64,000 nt of DNA from Zhongshania marina (GCF_002915595.1 NZ_PQGG01000012.1:124001-188000); one strand, 5' to 3'; numbered from the stretch's first letter, positions 27,566 to 36,800 are shown. Made by a program: numbers and translations. The notes: generated by a model not told the origin, from the letters alone.

Positions 27566-28789
27566 TTAACCCGCGTAGCGGTCAATGATTTGTTTGCCCA
27601 GAGCCATCTGATGCACTTGATCTGGGCCATCGGCCTGACGGCACCAACGCGCGTAGTTAAAGGCTTCGGCCATGAAATAATCTTCGGTCAGACCGCCCGC
27701 ACCATGCAATTGCATGCAGCGATCAATCACGTTCTGCACCAGCAGCGGAACCGTCGTTTTCGTCGCCGCAATCATGTCGGTGGTTTGCATGGGGCCCTGC
27801 TCGTCAATTTGCTTACAGGTTTTCATGACCAACAAACGCGCCATTTCAATTTCAGAAAAACTGCGAGAAATTTCTTCGCGCACTGACTGGTGCTTGCTCA
27901 GCGGTTTCCCAAAAGTAGTACGTGACACGGCACGCTTGCAGGCTAATTCGAGGGAGCGCTGCGCCGCGCCAATCAAACGCATACAGTGATGCATACGTCC
28001 GGGAGCCAAACGGCCTTGGGCGATTTCAAAACCGCGACCTTCACCTAACAATACGTTTTCTAATGGCACCCGCACATTGTCGAATACAATTTCAGCGTGA
28101 CCGATGGGCGCGTCATCATAACCGAGAGTCGTTAAGGGCCGAATAATCGACAAACCAGCGGTTCCTTTGGGAACTAAAACCTGAGTCTGCTGCTTGTGGC
28201 GGCTTGGATTTTCAGGATCAGATTTACCCATCACAATAAAGATTTTGGTGCGTTCGTTCATCGCGCCGGTAATAAACCACTTGCGACCATTTAGTACCCA
28301 TTCGTCGCCTTCTTTAACAATGCTTAATTCAATATTGGTGGCATCGCTAGAGGCAACTTGAGGCTCAGTCATGGCGTAAGAAGAACGAATATCACCATTT
28401 AGCAGTGGCGTTAGCCACTTCTCGCGCTGGGCGTCAGTCGCGTATTTCATGAATACTTCCATATTCCCAGTGTCAGGTGCATTGCAGTTAAACACCTCAG
28501 GTGCCCACAACACGCGGCCCATCAATTCAGCCAACGGCGCGTAGTCAACAAAACTTAAACCGCCATGCTCACAGTACTGGGGGTATTCTTCTGGGCAGAA
28601 CAAATTCCACAAACCAGCCTGTTTTGCCTTATCTTTTAATTCATCCATTAGTGGCAGAATTGCAAAGCGGTCTTTAGCGCCGTGCAATTGTTCAGCGTAG
28701 GCTTTTTCGTTTGGATAAATATGCTCATCCATAAACACGCTGAGTTTCTTTAAGAGCGCTTGTCCTTTCAGGCTGGGAGTAAGATCCAT
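27566..28789 (-). CDS. Acyl-CoA dehydrogenase (ACAD10/11-like)
   Basis: A 407-residue flavoenzyme. The family signature region YAMTEPQVASSDATNIE (about 139-155) binds FAD and substrate, and the C-terminal helical domain has the motif RCMQLHGAGGLTEDY near 365-379. I start it at the ATG at 28789, which has GAGGA eight bases upstream; the frame also runs to a TTG at 28822. Together with the kinase next door it probably handles 4-hydroxy acids or other unusual fatty acyl-CoAs. It is preceded by the histidine phosphatase gene on the same strand. Confidence 0.93.
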   Translation of the reverse strand: MDLTPSLKGQALLKKLSVFMDEHIYPNEKAYAEQLHGAKDRFAILPLMDELKDKAKQAGLWNLFCPEEYPQYCEHGGLSFVDYAPLAELMGRVLWAPEVFNCNAPDTGNMEVFMKYATDAQREKWLTPLLNGDIRSSYAMTEPQVASSDATNIELSIVKEGDEWVLNGRKWFITGAMNERTKIFIVMGKSDPENPSRHKQQTQVLVPKGTAGLSIIRPLTTLGYDDAPIGHAEIVFDNVRVPLENVLLGEGRGFEIAQGRLAPGRMHHCMRLIGAAQRSLELACKRAVSRTTFGKPLSKHQSVREEISRSFSEIEMARLLVMKTCKQIDEQGPMQTTDMIAATKTTVPLLVQNVIDRCMQLHGAGGLTEDYFMAEAFNYARWCRQADGPDQVHQMALGKQIIDRYAG

Positions 28790-28830
28790 GATTAAATCCT
28801 CATTAGCGTTACGCGGCGACAAAGTGCCGG

Positions 28831-29517
28831 TTAAGTGTAAGTAATTAAATGACGCAGCCCTGAGCTTTCCAGATGCGGCACTGCATTAAACATATTCAAA
28901 CTAAAATTCATGCCACGGGTGAAATAGCGTGTCACCCCCGTGTTTTTTGCCTGTAGATTAGTGTTCACCATCGTTTCTACATCCAGCTTTAACACCTCTC
29001 TTAACAAGGCGCTAATAGGTCCACCTGATGTCACGACCAAAACGCGCCCCTTTACTGCCGACAAGGCCGCCAAGGTACTGCGAACCCGCTCTTCAAATTC
29101 CTGCCAAGGCTCTGCGACATTTATCAATTCATCACGGCTCCACGCCATCAGCGCTAGCCGTAAAATGCGATAGAACATCCGCGAATCGGACAGGTCGAGC
29201 TTCACCCCCTCGTAAACATCGCCATTCAGCGCAATGTAGGCGTCTACCAAGCTATGAAAGTCATACTCGTTTAACCCTGTCAGCTCCACAGCGTTAGGCG
29301 TCGCAATGTCAGCCTGCGCCAAAGCATCACGAATTCCCGCCAAGGTTTCACGATGACGCCGCATTGTGCCGGTAAATACCGCATCAAAATGCTGCTCAGC
29401 ACTGGCAAAATGCTCTCCTAGCAAGCGGGACTGTTCCCAGCCCACTTCCGTTAGACGATCATAATCATCTGTAGCAAAGGCGGCTTGCCCGTGCCGAACG
29501 ACTATCACTTCAGCCAC
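28831..29517 (-). CDS. Histidine phosphatase family protein
   Basis: A 228-residue phosphoglycerate-mutase-fold protein with the catalytic RHG motif at residues 8-10 (phospho-acceptor H9), an Arg near TMRRHRETL, the proton donor region around LNEYDFH (about 86-92) and the second-histidine segment replaced by VVTSGGPIS (about 162-170), where most members have a His. That substitution may alter activity. It is first in the acyl-CoA dehydrogenase cluster (about 41-base gap), so it may remove a phosphate produced by the neighbouring kinase step, but that is speculation. Confidence 0.85.
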   Translation of the reverse strand: MAEVIVVRHGQAAFATDDYDRLTEVGWEQSRLLGEHFASAEQHFDAVFTGTMRRHRETLAGIRDALAQADIATPNAVELTGLNEYDFHSLVDAYIALNGDVYEGVKLDLSDSRMFYRILRLALMAWSRDELINVAEPWQEFEERVRSTLAALSAVKGRVLVVTSGGPISALLREVLKLDVETMVNTNLQAKNTGVTRYFTRGMNFSLNMFNAVPHLESSGLRHLITYT

Positions 29518-29661
29518 AGCTGTCTCCTGCTATAAGTGCGCGCGATATTGCCGCCCGCGTCACCTTTGCCACAAATTCGGCTATCGGCGTGAATAATTTC
29601 ATACAGGCAACATCATAACGGCCATATCATCATTATTGAAATTTATTATTTTTATCAAGCA

Positions 29662-29701
29662 TAATAAGCTACACTTATTAAGAATCAAATGTATTACATT
29701 T
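29662..29701. promoter_or_regulatory. Two operator-like palindromes upstream of a LysR gene
   Basis: TAATAAG-CTACA-CTTATTA (29662-29680, perfect 7-5-7) contains a T-N11-A core typical of LysR binding sites. AAATGTA-T-TACATTT (29687-29701, perfect 7-1-7) follows six bases later and ends 13 bases before the LysR start codon. Both are in the divergent gap with the histidine phosphatase gene, so the regulator at 29715 could control itself and the acyl-CoA dehydrogenase cluster. Confidence 0.55.
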
Positions 29702-29714
29702 CAGGGCGGATTTT

Positions 29715-30602
29715 ATGAACACCTCAAAGATAGACCTAAATCTGTTTACTGTCTTTGACGCCATCTACTCTCAGCAAAGCCTGACCCGCGCCGCAGGTGT
29801 TCTGCATGTCAGCCAGCCCGCCGTCAGCAGTTCGCTTGCGAAATTGCGCAGTATTTTCGACGACCCACTGTTTGTCCGTACCAGCTCCGGCATGACACCA
29901 ACACCACTCGCGCGACAACTCGTCTCCACAGTGCGGGAATCCTTAAAGAGTTTGGATAATTGCATTGCCACGCGCATTCCCTTCGAGGCTAGCACCGCAA
30001 ACCGCACATTCCGATTACACGCCACCGAAAATGCCGAGCTAATTTTACTACCCACATTACTAAAGCAACTTAAGCAGCAGGCGCCGCATATTGATTTAGA
30101 AGTTGTATTTATAGACCGGAGAGAAGTTGCCTATGAAATGGCCAGTGGCAATATACACCTCGCCGTCGACGCGCCACTGCTTAGTCACCCTGAATTAATT
30201 AGCCAACCCCTACAGGCCGACGACTATGTCTGCGTGATGCGTGAAAGCCATCCTCTGACCGCCACCCAATTAAATTTAGACGACTTTTTAGAGCATGAGC
30301 ACATTCATGTTTCCAGCCGCATGAAAGGCTCGGGGCATATTGATTTAGCACTGCGATCTATTGGCCAAAAGCGCCGCATCGCGCTGCGACTGCAGCATTA
30401 TGCCGCATTGCCAGCACTACTTGCACAGTCTGATTTTATTGCCGCCGTACCTGCAACCGTCGCCAAACACTGGCAATTGGCGAGCCGCCCCCTGCCCTTC
30501 GAAACACCAAAACTAGAACTGCAATTGTTCTGGCATAAAAGCGTAGAGCACGACCCCGCAGTCTTATGGCTGCGGGAGTTCACGATGGCCGTCGGGCAGT
30601 AG
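29715..30602 (+). CDS. LysR-family transcriptional regulator
   Basis: A 295-residue regulator of the NodD/LeuO-like subgroup: the N-terminus KIDLNLFTVFDAIYSQQSLTRAAG leads into the winged helix-turn-helix (about 8-66), followed by an effector-binding domain. It is divergent from the histidine phosphatase / acyl-CoA dehydrogenase cluster with two palindromes between. By LysR convention it probably controls that cluster in response to a pathway intermediate. It faces the next AraC gene tail to tail with only 10 bases between. Confidence 0.93.
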   Translation: MNTSKIDLNLFTVFDAIYSQQSLTRAAGVLHVSQPAVSSSLAKLRSIFDDPLFVRTSSGMTPTPLARQLVSTVRESLKSLDNCIATRIPFEASTANRTFRLHATENAELILLPTLLKQLKQQAPHIDLEVVFIDRREVAYEMASGNIHLAVDAPLLSHPELISQPLQADDYVCVMRESHPLTATQLNLDDFLEHEHIHVSSRMKGSGHIDLALRSIGQKRRIALRLQHYAALPALLAQSDFIAAVPATVAKHWQLASRPLPFETPKLELQLFWHKSVEHDPAVLWLREFTMAVGQ

Positions 30603-30612
30603 CAATATAGAC

Positions 30613-31641
30613 TTAGCTGATAGAATTATTTGATAATTGCTGATTCATTCGATACCGACCTGGCGCCAATCCAAACCAGCGTTTAAAGGCTTTCTGAAAA
30701 GAACTTTGATCGCTAAAACCCAGCTCCGCTGAAATTTCCAGCAGCGCCAACTCCCCTTCATTCACCAACTGTTTAGATCGTTGTTTACGGGCATCGTCAA
30801 CGAGGCTTTTAAAATTTGTATCGGTATTGTTTAAACGCCGCTGCAGCGTGCGCGGCGCCATACCCAGTTCAGCGGCAACCTCTTCTAATTTGGGCACACC
30901 GCTAGGTAACTGCCGCACTACGCAAGCAATAACATCTTTCACAATGCGATCTTCCATTTGCAGCTTTGCCAGCTCAGAACGCGCAGTTTGCACCAAAGAA
31001 TTGTAAATGCCGGTATGGGGAAAGCGCGTTGGGCGCTCAAGAAAATGACGATCAAACTTCACCACATTACTATCGCTATTGTATTTTACCGGTGCCTCTA
31101 AGATACGTTCAATCTCGCCCTTTTCAGTCGGCCCAGAATGACTAAAATACACTTCACGCTGATTACACCAGCGATCTAAAATCACCTTATTCGCACGATA
31201 CCAACTTGTGAAAAAGAACTCTGTCAATTGCCGCGACACCGGCTTCCGCTCGGGCACCACCCAGGTCAAACAAGTCCACTCGTCTTCGGTCTCGCTGTAC
31301 ATCACATCGCCGTGATCGATTAACAAACGCGAAAAATTTGCTACCGCATCGAATGCCGCCCTAGAATTTGGCGCGCTCATTCCGATATAACTCACCATTC
31401 CCCAAGCAGTCGGCGACGAATCAGCGCCGGCGTGCGCACCTAAAAATGTATCATCTAACATGACACTCGCCACATCTAAAATGACTTCAAACAGACGCAG
31501 CGGAAACCGCCCCTGCACGGTCAAGTGCTGCTCGGGTGTAAACCCCACGGCAGAAATAAGGCTCTTGGCATCAATACCGTGATTTTCTATGTACTGGAGC
31601 AAATCCACCAGATATTCAGAACACACCGTCGGTGTACGCAC
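30613..31641 (-). CDS. AraC-family transcriptional regulator (arabinose-binding-like N-terminus)
   Basis: A 342-residue regulator of the same architecture as the protein at 17439: an N-terminal sensing domain (about 10-200) and a C-terminal double helix-turn-helix (about 235-332) ending in SSFQKAFKRWFGLAPGRYR. It is divergent from the acyl-CoA ligase gene at 31841 with a 199-base gap, which makes that gene the most likely target. Confidence 0.92.
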   Translation of the reverse strand: MRTPTVCSEYLVDLLQYIENHGIDAKSLISAVGFTPEQHLTVQGRFPLRLFEVILDVASVMLDDTFLGAHAGADSSPTAWGMVSYIGMSAPNSRAAFDAVANFSRLLIDHGDVMYSETEDEWTCLTWVVPERKPVSRQLTEFFFTSWYRANKVILDRWCNQREVYFSHSGPTEKGEIERILEAPVKYNSDSNVVKFDRHFLERPTRFPHTGIYNSLVQTARSELAKLQMEDRIVKDVIACVVRQLPSGVPKLEEVAAELGMAPRTLQRRLNNTDTNFKSLVDDARKQRSKQLVNEGELALLEISAELGFSDQSSFQKAFKRWFGLAPGRYRMNQQLSNNSIS

Positions 31642-31840
31642 GACACAACCCTCACCTGCTTAGTTTTATACAAAGATACTAGGGACATCTAGCATAGCCA
31701 AATAACTATGCCAGCATGCCACAGCGGCAACAATAAAACCGGAACACCAGACACAATAATCTATGCTGAGCTTGTCGACGTAAGTAATTACAGTACAATC
31801 AAGCAAACCATAAAAATAAAACACCGTGAGATGTTTATAA

Positions 31841-33406
31841 ATGCTAATTCATCAGTTCTTTGATTTTCACTGCCAGCGTAATCCCGACAATATATGCTTG
31901 ATATTTGCAGGACAGCATTACAGTTACCAAGACATCGCAAAACAATCACAACAACTCGCGCAAGCTCTGCTTGCAGAAGGAGTAAGCCACGGCGATCGAG
32001 TGGCGGTGCTATGCGAGAACTGCCCTGAATATTTAAGTTTAATGATGGCCTGTAGCCGTATCGGCGCAGTGCTAGTACCTATCAATTATCGGCTTGCACC
32101 CGCAGAGGTGCTGTATGTTATACGTGATGCCCAAGCCAAATTACTGCTCGCACCGGACGGCAAGCTCAACGAATTACTTGATGGCCTACGGCCATTAGTT
32201 AGCGAGTTAACAATTATTTCTAGTACAGAACAGGGGCGTCGCAACTGGCAGCATTGGCTACAAGAAAACGCTGCCCCCCAAGCTACTAGCATGACATCTG
32301 CATCCAACACCTACTCCGCGTTTCTGCAGTTATATACCAGCGGCACCACAGGTAATCCTAAGGGCGTTGTTATCAGTCATCACAATATTGTCGCCCTATA
32401 CACCATGAGCCAAACCTCGCTGCCAGTAAAGTCAGGCATCGGCACCCGCGACTTGGTCTGTGCACCCAATTTTCACATCGGCGGTTCTGGCACCTTATTA
32501 CTTCCCATTCTAGCTGGGGCTAGTGTGGTGTTACACAGCAGCTTTAATCCCCTCGCCATCGCCGACGATTTAGAACAGCTACAAATCGACAATATGTTTA
32601 TTGTGCCCGCCATGATCATGGCGATTATTGAATACGTGCCAAATATTGAACAGCGAGACTTTAGTCATCTAAAGCAATTACTGTACGGCGCATCTCCCAT
32701 TAGCACCGGCTTACTCCAAAAAGCAGCAAGCATTTTTAAATGTGATTTTTATCAATGCTATGGCATGACAGAAACCACCGGCACGGTTGTATCACTTTCC
32801 CCCGCCGACCACGCCTTAGCACTAAAAGCGAGACCCGAGCTATTACAATCCTGTGGCCGCCCGCTGGCTGGCGTAGAAGTCAAAGTAATTAATAAGCAAG
32901 GCGATGTGCTACCTAGCGGTGTTACCGGTGAGTTATTGATTCGCTCAGAGTCTAATATGCAAGGTTATTTCAATTTAGAGCAAGCCAGCCGCGAGACCGT
33001 AGTAGACGGCTGGGTACACACTGGCGACTCGGCCATGATCGATGAAGACGGCTATATTTTCCTGCGCGACAGAATGAAAGACATGATTGTCAGCGGCGGG
33101 GAAAATATTTACCCCATCGAAATCGAAAACGTATTGAGTAAACACCCCGCCATTACCGACGTCGCGGTGATTGGCATTCCCGATGATAAATACGGTGAAA
33201 CGCCACTTGCCTGTGTAGTTTGCGCGGCGGATCAAACCATAACTATTGAAGCGTTAATTGCGTTTTGCCGAGACAAACTCGCCGGTTTCAAAATACCGCG
33301 ACGCTTAGAGGTTTACGAAGCCTTGCCTCGCAACCCATCAGGAAAGATTCTGAAGAAAACCCTACGCGAACCCTATTGGAAAGACCGTGAGCGCAAGATT
33401 AACTAA
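31841..33406 (+). CDS. Acyl-CoA synthetase / long-chain fatty-acid--CoA ligase-like
   Basis: A 521-residue adenylate-forming ligase. The P-loop motif YTSGTTGNPKG is at about 165-175, YGMTETTG near 307-314, the hinge motif HTGDSAMIDEDGYIFLRDR at about 391-410, and the catalytic Lys lies in NPSGKILKK near the C-terminus. It activates a carboxylic acid to the acyl-CoA through an acyl-AMP; the chain type cannot be told from sequence. It is divergent from an AraC regulator and overlaps the end of the converging esterase gene by 4 bases. Confidence 0.92.
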   Translation: MLIHQFFDFHCQRNPDNICLIFAGQHYSYQDIAKQSQQLAQALLAEGVSHGDRVAVLCENCPEYLSLMMACSRIGAVLVPINYRLAPAEVLYVIRDAQAKLLLAPDGKLNELLDGLRPLVSELTIISSTEQGRRNWQHWLQENAAPQATSMTSASNTYSAFLQLYTSGTTGNPKGVVISHHNIVALYTMSQTSLPVKSGIGTRDLVCAPNFHIGGSGTLLLPILAGASVVLHSSFNPLAIADDLEQLQIDNMFIVPAMIMAIIEYVPNIEQRDFSHLKQLLYGASPISTGLLQKAASIFKCDFYQCYGMTETTGTVVSLSPADHALALKARPELLQSCGRPLAGVEVKVINKQGDVLPSGVTGELLIRSESNMQGYFNLEQASRETVVDGWVHTGDSAMIDEDGYIFLRDRMKDMIVSGGENIYPIEIENVLSKHPAITDVAVIGIPDDKYGETPLACVVCAADQTITIEALIAFCRDKLAGFKIPRRLEVYEALPRNPSGKILKKTLREPYWKDRERKIN

Positions 33407-34299
33407 ACGCCGAATAAGGCCGTCAGCCACGCGCTGATTTCATCCACGGCCTTGTTGTGATGCGGATTAGGCCCCTGCAAACCCACAAAGCCATGACAAG
33501 CACCGGCATATAAACTGTATTGCACCGTATTGTCATGCTGGCTCAGACGCGCCGCGTAATTAGCGCCATCATCCCTGAGCGGGTCGCGCTCGGCAGTGAT
33601 AAGCAAGGTCGGCGGTAAATTATCTAAATCACTTCGCATAAACGGCGTGGCGCGGGGGTGCCGCGTCTGCCCCATTTCTAACAGCGGGCTGTTTTGCAAA
33701 TACGTATCCCAGAACCACATCATTAATTTGCGCGTTAGCACCGGGCCGTTCGCATTTTCAATATATGACGGCGTACCCGGCTCGTAGTGGTCGGTGACCG
33801 GATAAATTAATACCTGCCCCTTCACCACACCAGGTAAGCACTCCCGCGCTTGCAGGCTCGTTACCGCCGCGAGATTACCACCGGCACTATCTCCCGCCAC
33901 TGCAATTGAGTTTGGCAAACCGCCATACAAGGCGATATGCTCGTAGGTCCATTTAAGTGCCGCCAAACAGTCCTCTGGCGCAGCGGGAAAAGGATGTTCA
34001 GGCGCCAAGCGATAATCAACCGCCACTACAATACAATCACTGCGGTCGCACAGATCCCTACACAGAGGGTCGTAAACGTCCAAATCACCAATTACCCAGC
34101 CACCACCGTGGTAATACATCACCACCGGAAAGGGCCCCTCACCAGGAGGTTGATAAATACGAAGCGGGATATCGCCGTGGGCAGTTTCAATATTCGATTT
34201 GCGAACGGCGATATGTTTGGCAGTTTTACCGAGCCAGCGCCGCCAAACATCTACTTTTATAACATTGCGTATCGCTACAGCTTTTATTTTTGTTTTCAT
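33403..34299 (-). CDS. Alpha/beta hydrolase, hormone-sensitive lipase (bacterial HSL) family
   Basis: A 298-residue esterase. The oxyanion motif HGGG is at 64-67 and the nucleophile elbow GDSAG places S138; the acid Asp lies in ITAERDPLRDDG and the catalytic His in YAGACHGF near the C-terminus. Family members cleave short to medium acyl esters and steroid or lipid esters. The gene ends inside the converging ligase gene (4-base overlap). A pathway link with the ligase (ester cleavage then CoA activation) is plausible. Confidence 0.92.
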   Translation of the reverse strand: MKTKIKAVAIRNVIKVDVWRRWLGKTAKHIAVRKSNIETAHGDIPLRIYQPPGEGPFPVVMYYHGGGWVIGDLDVYDPLCRDLCDRSDCIVVAVDYRLAPEHPFPAAPEDCLAALKWTYEHIALYGGLPNSIAVAGDSAGGNLAAVTSLQARECLPGVVKGQVLIYPVTDHYEPGTPSYIENANGPVLTRKLMMWFWDTYLQNSPLLEMGQTRHPRATPFMRSDLDNLPPTLLITAERDPLRDDGANYAARLSQHDNTVQYSLYAGACHGFVGLQGPNPHHNKAVDEISAWLTALFGV

Positions 34300-34352
34300 A
34301 TCGTTTTCTTATTATTGGAAATTTTATTCTTAGCCTAGCGTATTCAGGGCTC

Positions 34353-34868
34353 TTAGGCTGATTTTTTCTCAACACTTTCTTGCGATACATGCCCTTTATT
34401 TGTTGGCACAGCATACAGCGTCGTCACATTGCGACCATTGCCATCGGCGCGCAAATACGCCTTGCTATTCACCCATCCTGTAGGCGTATAAAAGCCCCAC
34501 TTCCGAATTTTTGGTCCGGTAATAAACAAGGTCAAACTGTCGGGTGTATGTAAAACCAAACGATGCGGCGCACGCCCCAAACGGGTTGTAAAACTGCCGG
34601 TTTCCAGTATCCGCTCCTTGGCAGGCATTTCTTCTAATATTTTGCCGCGCAACACCACCGACGAATTAAACACCCAAGGGTGGTCGTGCAAATTCGTGTC
34701 TGGATCATCACCTGTTACATGGTGAAGATACATATTAAACATTCGATTGCGGGGAATGACGTACCAACGGGTCAAATAATCTGTGCCAATGACTTTGCTG
34801 GGGGTGCGACGGGTAATTTCTTCAGCTTTCGCCTGCAGGCGACGTAATAAAAAAGCGGGCAAACGCAT
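34353..34868 (-). CDS. Hypothetical cupin-like protein
   Basis: A 171-residue soluble protein with a basic N-terminal helix. The centre has a LHDHPW motif (about 57-62) and later HRLVLHTPD (about 101-109), an arrangement of His and beta strands typical of small cupins. Its function is unknown, though related sequences are seen in phage and bacterial genomes as hypothetical proteins. It lies 53 bases from the esterase gene on the same strand; the next gene right is divergent. Confidence 0.65.
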   Translation of the reverse strand: MRLPAFLLRRLQAKAEEITRRTPSKVIGTDYLTRWYVIPRNRMFNMYLHHVTGDDPDTNLHDHPWVFNSSVVLRGKILEEMPAKERILETGSFTTRLGRAPHRLVLHTPDSLTLFITGPKIRKWGFYTPTGWVNSKAYLRADGNGRNVTTLYAVPTNKGHVSQESVEKKSA

Positions 34869-35008
34869 AAATACTTGTTCTCAATATCAACGGCGGCAGC
34901 TTTAAAGCTCACCTAAACTCTTTATTTCGCTCGCATAGTACCATTCCTCGGCGGGTAAACAATACGAATACCGGACATCGCTAAATCGCCAGTCACCAAA
35001 AACAAGAC

Positions 35009-35036
35009 CTGACTAATATACCCATAGGCGTATAAT
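35009..35036 (+). promoter_or_regulatory. Promoter with operator-like repeat for the CsoR-family gene
   Basis: CTGACT (35009-35014) and a perfect TATAAT (35031-35036) with a 16-base spacer form a good sigma-70 promoter. The imperfect palindrome ATACCCATAGGCGTAT (35018-35033) fills the spacer and covers the start of the -10; it resembles the AT-flanked G/C-tract sites used by the CsoR/RcnR family. A leader hairpin ATCGCC-ACGAC-GGCGAT (35063-35079) follows. Confidence 0.6.
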
Positions 35037-35119
35037 CATCAACAAATCGTATTCGCTAGGCCATCGCCACGACGGCGATAACCATTCGAGCCAATCACGA
35101 GCAAAACTCGGAGCCAGCT

Positions 35120-35392
35120 ATGGATAAGTGGGACAAAAAACGCAAAGATTTAAATAATCGCCTGCGCCGCATTGAAGGTCAGATTCGCGGCATTCAACGC
35201 CAACTTGAAAATGGCGAAGAATGCGAAGCCATCGCGGCGCAAATGTCCGCCGCTCGCAAAGCCATGGACAAGGCCTTTTTTACTATGATGTCCTGCGCGG
35301 TCACCCAAGAACTGGAGAAACATTCTGCGCTAACGGAGGACATGGAAAGCGGTGTAGAAGACATCACCCGCATTCTCGCAAAATACGCCTAA
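35120..35392 (+). CDS. CsoR/RcnR/FrmR-family transcriptional repressor
   Basis: A 90-residue all-helical repressor of the DUF156 family, with the DNA-binding first helices NRLRRIEGQIRGIQRQL (about 13-29). The conserved first ligand is C35. The usual second ligand (His 25 residues later in FrmR and CsoR) is A60 here, with a Cys one residue earlier (C59), and the third position is Glu rather than Cys. This is not a standard copper, nickel or formaldehyde site; a thiol pair sensing persulfide or another electrophile is possible. No transporter or sulfur gene lies next to it; the downstream gene is a YcaQ-like glycosylase 64 bases away. Confidence 0.9.
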   Translation: MDKWDKKRKDLNNRLRRIEGQIRGIQRQLENGEECEAIAAQMSAARKAMDKAFFTMMSCAVTQELEKHSALTEDMESGVEDITRILAKYA

Positions 35393-35456
35393 ATCCATAA
35401 AAGTGCGTTAATGACCTAAGCCTCTTATCAACGAGACTGTTTTAATACCACGTAAT

Positions 35457-36647
35457 ATGACTCATTCGCTCTCGCTTCAAGAAGCTCGAAAACTGGTATT
35501 ACACTCCCAGCGGCTACCTGCCACCAAACAAAGCGGTAATGCCACGGCAGCAACACTCGCTGCGATTGAGCATCTTGCCTATATTCAAATCGACACTATT
35601 TCGGCTATTCAGCGCGCCCACCACCACACCTTGTGGAATCGCAATCCCCGTTATGACGCTGAGCAACTAACCCAGCTCGTCGCCGACAGAAAGGTGTTTG
35701 AATACTGGTCACACGCGGCAGCTTATTTACCAACGTGCGACTACCGTTTTAGTCTGCCCCGTAAAAAGGCCATTGCGAGTGGCGAACTACGTCATTGGTA
35801 TGCGCCAGACAAAAAGCTGATGAATGCCGTACTAAAGCGCATCAGTGCCGAAGGCCCATTAATGGCCAAAGACTTTGAGCACAGCGGTAAAAAACTCGGT
35901 GAATGGACTAGCAAGCCCGCTAAACGCGCACTAGAAAGCCTGTTTATGCAGGGTGAGCTGATGATTTCAAGCAGGGTAAACTTCCATAAAGTATATGACC
36001 TAAGCGAACGAGTGCTACCGCCCAACATCAATACGACGACGCCATCACCAGAGGAATACGCCCGCTTTCTCATCACCCGCTATCTGCAGGCAAATGGTCT
36101 TGGACAAATCGCAGAAATCGGCTATTTACTTAAAAACATCAAACCATTGCTCACGGCGACTGCACGCGACATGAGCGCTAACGGTGAGCTATTAGACATT
36201 AATGTCGCGGGAAGCCATTACTACGCCCTAGCAGCCTCGCTCGATCTTCTCAATAAGCCCTTGGCGCGCAATAAGCTTGCCATATTATCGCCCTTCGACA
36301 ATCTGCTGATACAACGCAAACGCATGCAAACCCTATTCGATTTCGACTATTTGATAGAATGCTATGTGCCAGAAAAGAAGCGCCAATTCGGCTATTTCTC
36401 ACTACCAATTTTGTGGAATGGTCAGCTAGTGGCGAGAATGGATTGCAAGGCAGATCGACGGGCGTCACATCTACACATTCACCATTTGGCAGTAGAAGCC
36501 TCACTAAAAAAGATTGAGGAGTTCTCACAAGCGCTGTGCAAAGCACTCCCCGCCTTTATGAAATTCAATAATTGCGAACACCTATCCCTTCATAAAACCA
36601 CACCAAAAAATTTGCCGCCGCTAGCGACGATGATTGACCTCCCCTAA
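35457..36647 (+). CDS. YcaQ/AlkX-like DNA glycosylase (winged-helix, interstrand crosslink repair family)
   Basis: A 396-residue member of the HTH_42 family. E. coli YcaQ unhooks interstrand crosslinks and removes bulky N7-alkyl lesions. The catalytic QxD motif is Q44-I45-D46 in AYIQIDTISAI, three winged-helix domains are expected, and the aromatic segment FEYWSHAAAYLP (about 81-92) is conserved. The start ATG at 35457 is 64 bases after the CsoR-family gene, so the two could be co-transcribed, which would link an electrophile-type sensor with DNA alkylation repair; that is inference. Confidence 0.88.
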   Translation: MTHSLSLQEARKLVLHSQRLPATKQSGNATAATLAAIEHLAYIQIDTISAIQRAHHHTLWNRNPRYDAEQLTQLVADRKVFEYWSHAAAYLPTCDYRFSLPRKKAIASGELRHWYAPDKKLMNAVLKRISAEGPLMAKDFEHSGKKLGEWTSKPAKRALESLFMQGELMISSRVNFHKVYDLSERVLPPNINTTTPSPEEYARFLITRYLQANGLGQIAEIGYLLKNIKPLLTATARDMSANGELLDINVAGSHYYALAASLDLLNKPLARNKLAILSPFDNLLIQRKRMQTLFDFDYLIECYVPEKKRQFGYFSLPILWNGQLVARMDCKADRRASHLHIHHLAVEASLKKIEEFSQALCKALPAFMKFNNCEHLSLHKTTPKNLPPLATMIDLP

Positions 36648-36800
36648 AGCGAATAAATTTACAGGGCCGTCTCCCCGCCTTCAATTTGCATTACAATATA
36701 GCGCTCAAACCAACCCAAGGAGGAAGCAAGAAGGTCCAAAAAATGTAGAACGCCAATACCACGACCGCCCTAAAACAACGGCAATAACCAGGATTACTGA

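Noticed and set aside
17439-34299. Catabolic region as a genomic island
   Set aside because: Gene types are accessory, but there are no mobility genes, direct repeats or clear composition breaks visible by eye.
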